From Rhodospirillales bacterium (GTDB lineage: Bacteria; Pseudomonadota; Alphaproteobacteria; Acetobacterales; Acetobacteraceae), in assembly GCA_025352915.1 (NCBI GenBank), contig JANXSA010000468.1, forward strand, positions 1 to 6,872: a stretch of 6,872 bases of DNA. Direction: 5' to 3'. A program made the position numbers and the translations under genes. Below, piece by piece: positions 5,786 through 6,872 of this stretch. Position 1 is the first letter of the stretch. Each line of letters starts with the position of its first letter. Under the pieces are notes generated by a model. The model was not told the origin of the DNA. It saw only the letters and a program-made list of their open reading frames with translations, and made no database searches.

Positions 5786-5832
5786 GCCAATCGGCACCGG
5801 CGACGGCAGAGGCCTCCTTGGTGCCGACTGGC
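5786..5832 (-). terminator. Candidate 3'-end hairpin of the second beta-helix gene
   Basis: The arms 5820-5832 and 5786-5798 form a 13-bp stem with a 21-base loop, starting one base after the beta-helix stop codon (5834-5836). On the minus strand the single imperfect position is a G-U wobble, giving a fully paired RNA, while on the plus strand it is an A-C mismatch; this fits selection on the minus-strand transcript. The loop contains the palindrome GAGGCCTC (5809-5816). There is no T-run, so termination may be weak or the structure may serve to protect the 3' end. Confidence 0.5.
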
Positions 5833-5833
5833 A

Positions 5834-6872
5834 CTACGCGATGGCTTCGCCCCCCACGACCAATTGGTTTCCCGTCCAGCCAACCAGGGTGTAGTTCGTG
5901 CCGTCGATCACCTGGGTGATGCCCGAAGCAAAGCTGTATGACAATGTGCCCGAATAGGGAGTCTTCAACAACGGCACGCCGGTTTCGGCATCAGGCACAA
6001 GCCCCGGTCCCCCCAGCAGGTCATAGGCCAGCCACGTGGACCACAACGTGTCCAGGCCCAGCATGGTGTCCGCACCGCCAGTGGTATTCTGCCAGATATT
6101 GCCGCTGAAGCGGTTGGCATTGTCGACGATCAGCCCGTGCACCAGTACCGCGGGTACGGAGGAGACGGTGGACAGGGAAATATTGCCGGTGATGAAGTTG
6201 GCACGGGTCAAATCGAGACCGCCGGCCAGGACGAAATCGCCTTGGATGGGGTGGGTTCCGGCCAAACCGAGGCCGTTCCTGTCGGTTACGTTGTTGGCGA
6301 CCGTATTATTGTGGGAATCGTACAGCATGATGCCGGCGCCGTCATTGCCGGTGGCGAAATTGCCGCTGACCGTGTTGGTGTTGGTGTACTGGTCGAGCTG
6401 GATGCCGTTGCCGTCCGGGCCGGTGGCGTCGCGATTGTCGTAGCTGACGTTGTTGGTGATGGTATTGCCGACCCCGAACCCGTTCGGTGCCCCGTCAAAG
6501 CCGCCGAACACGTGGATGCCGCTCGACCCGGTTACCGTCAGGCCGCTGTTGCTCACCGTATTGCCATCGACGACAAAGTTGTTGCCGGTGAGCTCGATGC
6601 CGTGGGAGCCGCTGCGGGTGATCGTATTGCCCATGATGCGTGTGGCGTGGCCGGCGGCATTGGTGATCTGGTCCACCCCAATGCCGATGATGGAATTGTC
6701 CAGAACGGTGTTGCGCTCGACCAGATTATCCGCGCCGGCGCCGTTGCCGATCCACACCCCGATCTTGGACTGCGCCAGCGTGTTGCCGGAGATGGTGTTG
6801 TGATGCGCTCCGCCCTGCATCATGATCGCCGCCTGGCTGCTGTTGCGGACGTTCATGCCGGCCACCGTCACA
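5834..6872 (-). CDS. Right-handed parallel beta-helix repeat protein (paralogue 2), N-terminus outside window
   Basis: The open frame runs off the right edge; 346 codons including the stop are visible, and comparison with paralogue 1 suggests that about 84 N-terminal residues are missing. The first visible codon is a valine (HVTVAG in paralogue 1), not a start. The Asn/Gly-rich rungs (for example NTVLDNSIIGIGV) mark a parallel beta-helix. It aligns along its whole visible length with the protein at 3462-4745, roughly 60% identical by eye, with two nearly invariant regions. One is SGIHVFGG through NGIQLDQYT and DGAGIMLYDSH (visible residues 117-187). The other is the C-terminal module ending GWTGNQLVVGGEAIA. 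Likely role: binding or modifying a polysaccharide; catalytic residues cannot be named. A hairpin follows the stop codon. Confidence 0.88.
   Translation of the reverse strand, partial: VTVAGMNVRNSSQAAIMMQGGAHHNTISGNTLAQSKIGVWIGNGAGADNLVERNTVLDNSIIGIGVDQITNAAGHATRIMGNTITRSGSHGIELTGNNFVVDGNTVSNSGLTVTGSSGIHVFGGFDGAPNGFGVGNTITNNVSYDNRDATGPDGNGIQLDQYTNTNTVSGNFATGNDGAGIMLYDSHNNTVANNVTDRNGLGLAGTHPIQGDFVLAGGLDLTRANFITGNISLSTVSSVPAVLVHGLIVDNANRFSGNIWQNTTGGADTMLGLDTLWSTWLAYDLLGGPGLVPDAETGVPLLKTPYSGTLSYSFASGITQVIDGTNYTLVGWTGNQLVVGGEAIA

Larger units (their letters stand above)
5608..5833. other. 226-base intergenic region upstream of the DUF805 gene
   Basis: The region separates the stop of the second beta-helix gene from the DUF805 start, both on the minus strand. 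It contains a candidate terminator hairpin next to the beta-helix stop (5786-5832), an 8-bp perfect inverted repeat (5713-5739) and an extra matching half-site at 5651-5658. No supported ORF and no convincing -35/-10 pair were seen, but the DUF805 promoter should lie here. Confidence 0.5.

Overview
The window is GC-rich and looks chromosomal. Gene content and codon use point to an alphaproteobacterium, most likely Rhodospirillales/Acetobacteraceae. The support is an iron-type superoxide dismutase, an NDUFAF6-like member of the squalene/phytoene synthase family, a GYF_2-DUF805 membrane protein, and GC-rich palindromes after gene ends that resemble dispersed repeats I remember from Acetobacteraceae genomes. 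The assignment is inference, since no rRNA or other marker gene is present.

Layout: positions 1-123 hold three successive GC-rich hairpins, the last two overlapping the 3' end of the first gene. From 91 to 2709 three genes run on the minus strand in the order NDUFAF6-like protein, TylE/MycE-type methyltransferase, Methyltransf_24-type methyltransferase. Gaps are 28 and 8 bases, so they are probably one transcript. Divergently, sodB lies at 2820-3413 on the plus strand with its own candidate promoter and a strong intrinsic terminator at 3424-3449. Everything to the right is on the minus strand: a complete parallel beta-helix protein (3462-4745), a GYF_2-DUF805 membrane protein (4978-5607), and a second beta-helix protein (5834-6872) whose N-terminus lies beyond the right edge. 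The two beta-helix proteins are clear paralogues, roughly 60% identical by eye, flanking the membrane protein gene.

How the genes may work together: the two methyltransferases resemble enzymes that decorate sugars or glycosylated products, but no glycosyltransferase or other biosynthetic gene is visible, so their substrate is unknown. The beta-helix proteins look like carbohydrate-binding or carbohydrate-processing proteins without a classical signal peptide. They share a conserved C-terminal module and a strikingly conserved central patch. I see no CRISPR array, transposase, phage gene, tRNA or rRNA. No clearly new multi-gene system is evident. The least explained part is the beta-helix / DUF805 / beta-helix block.
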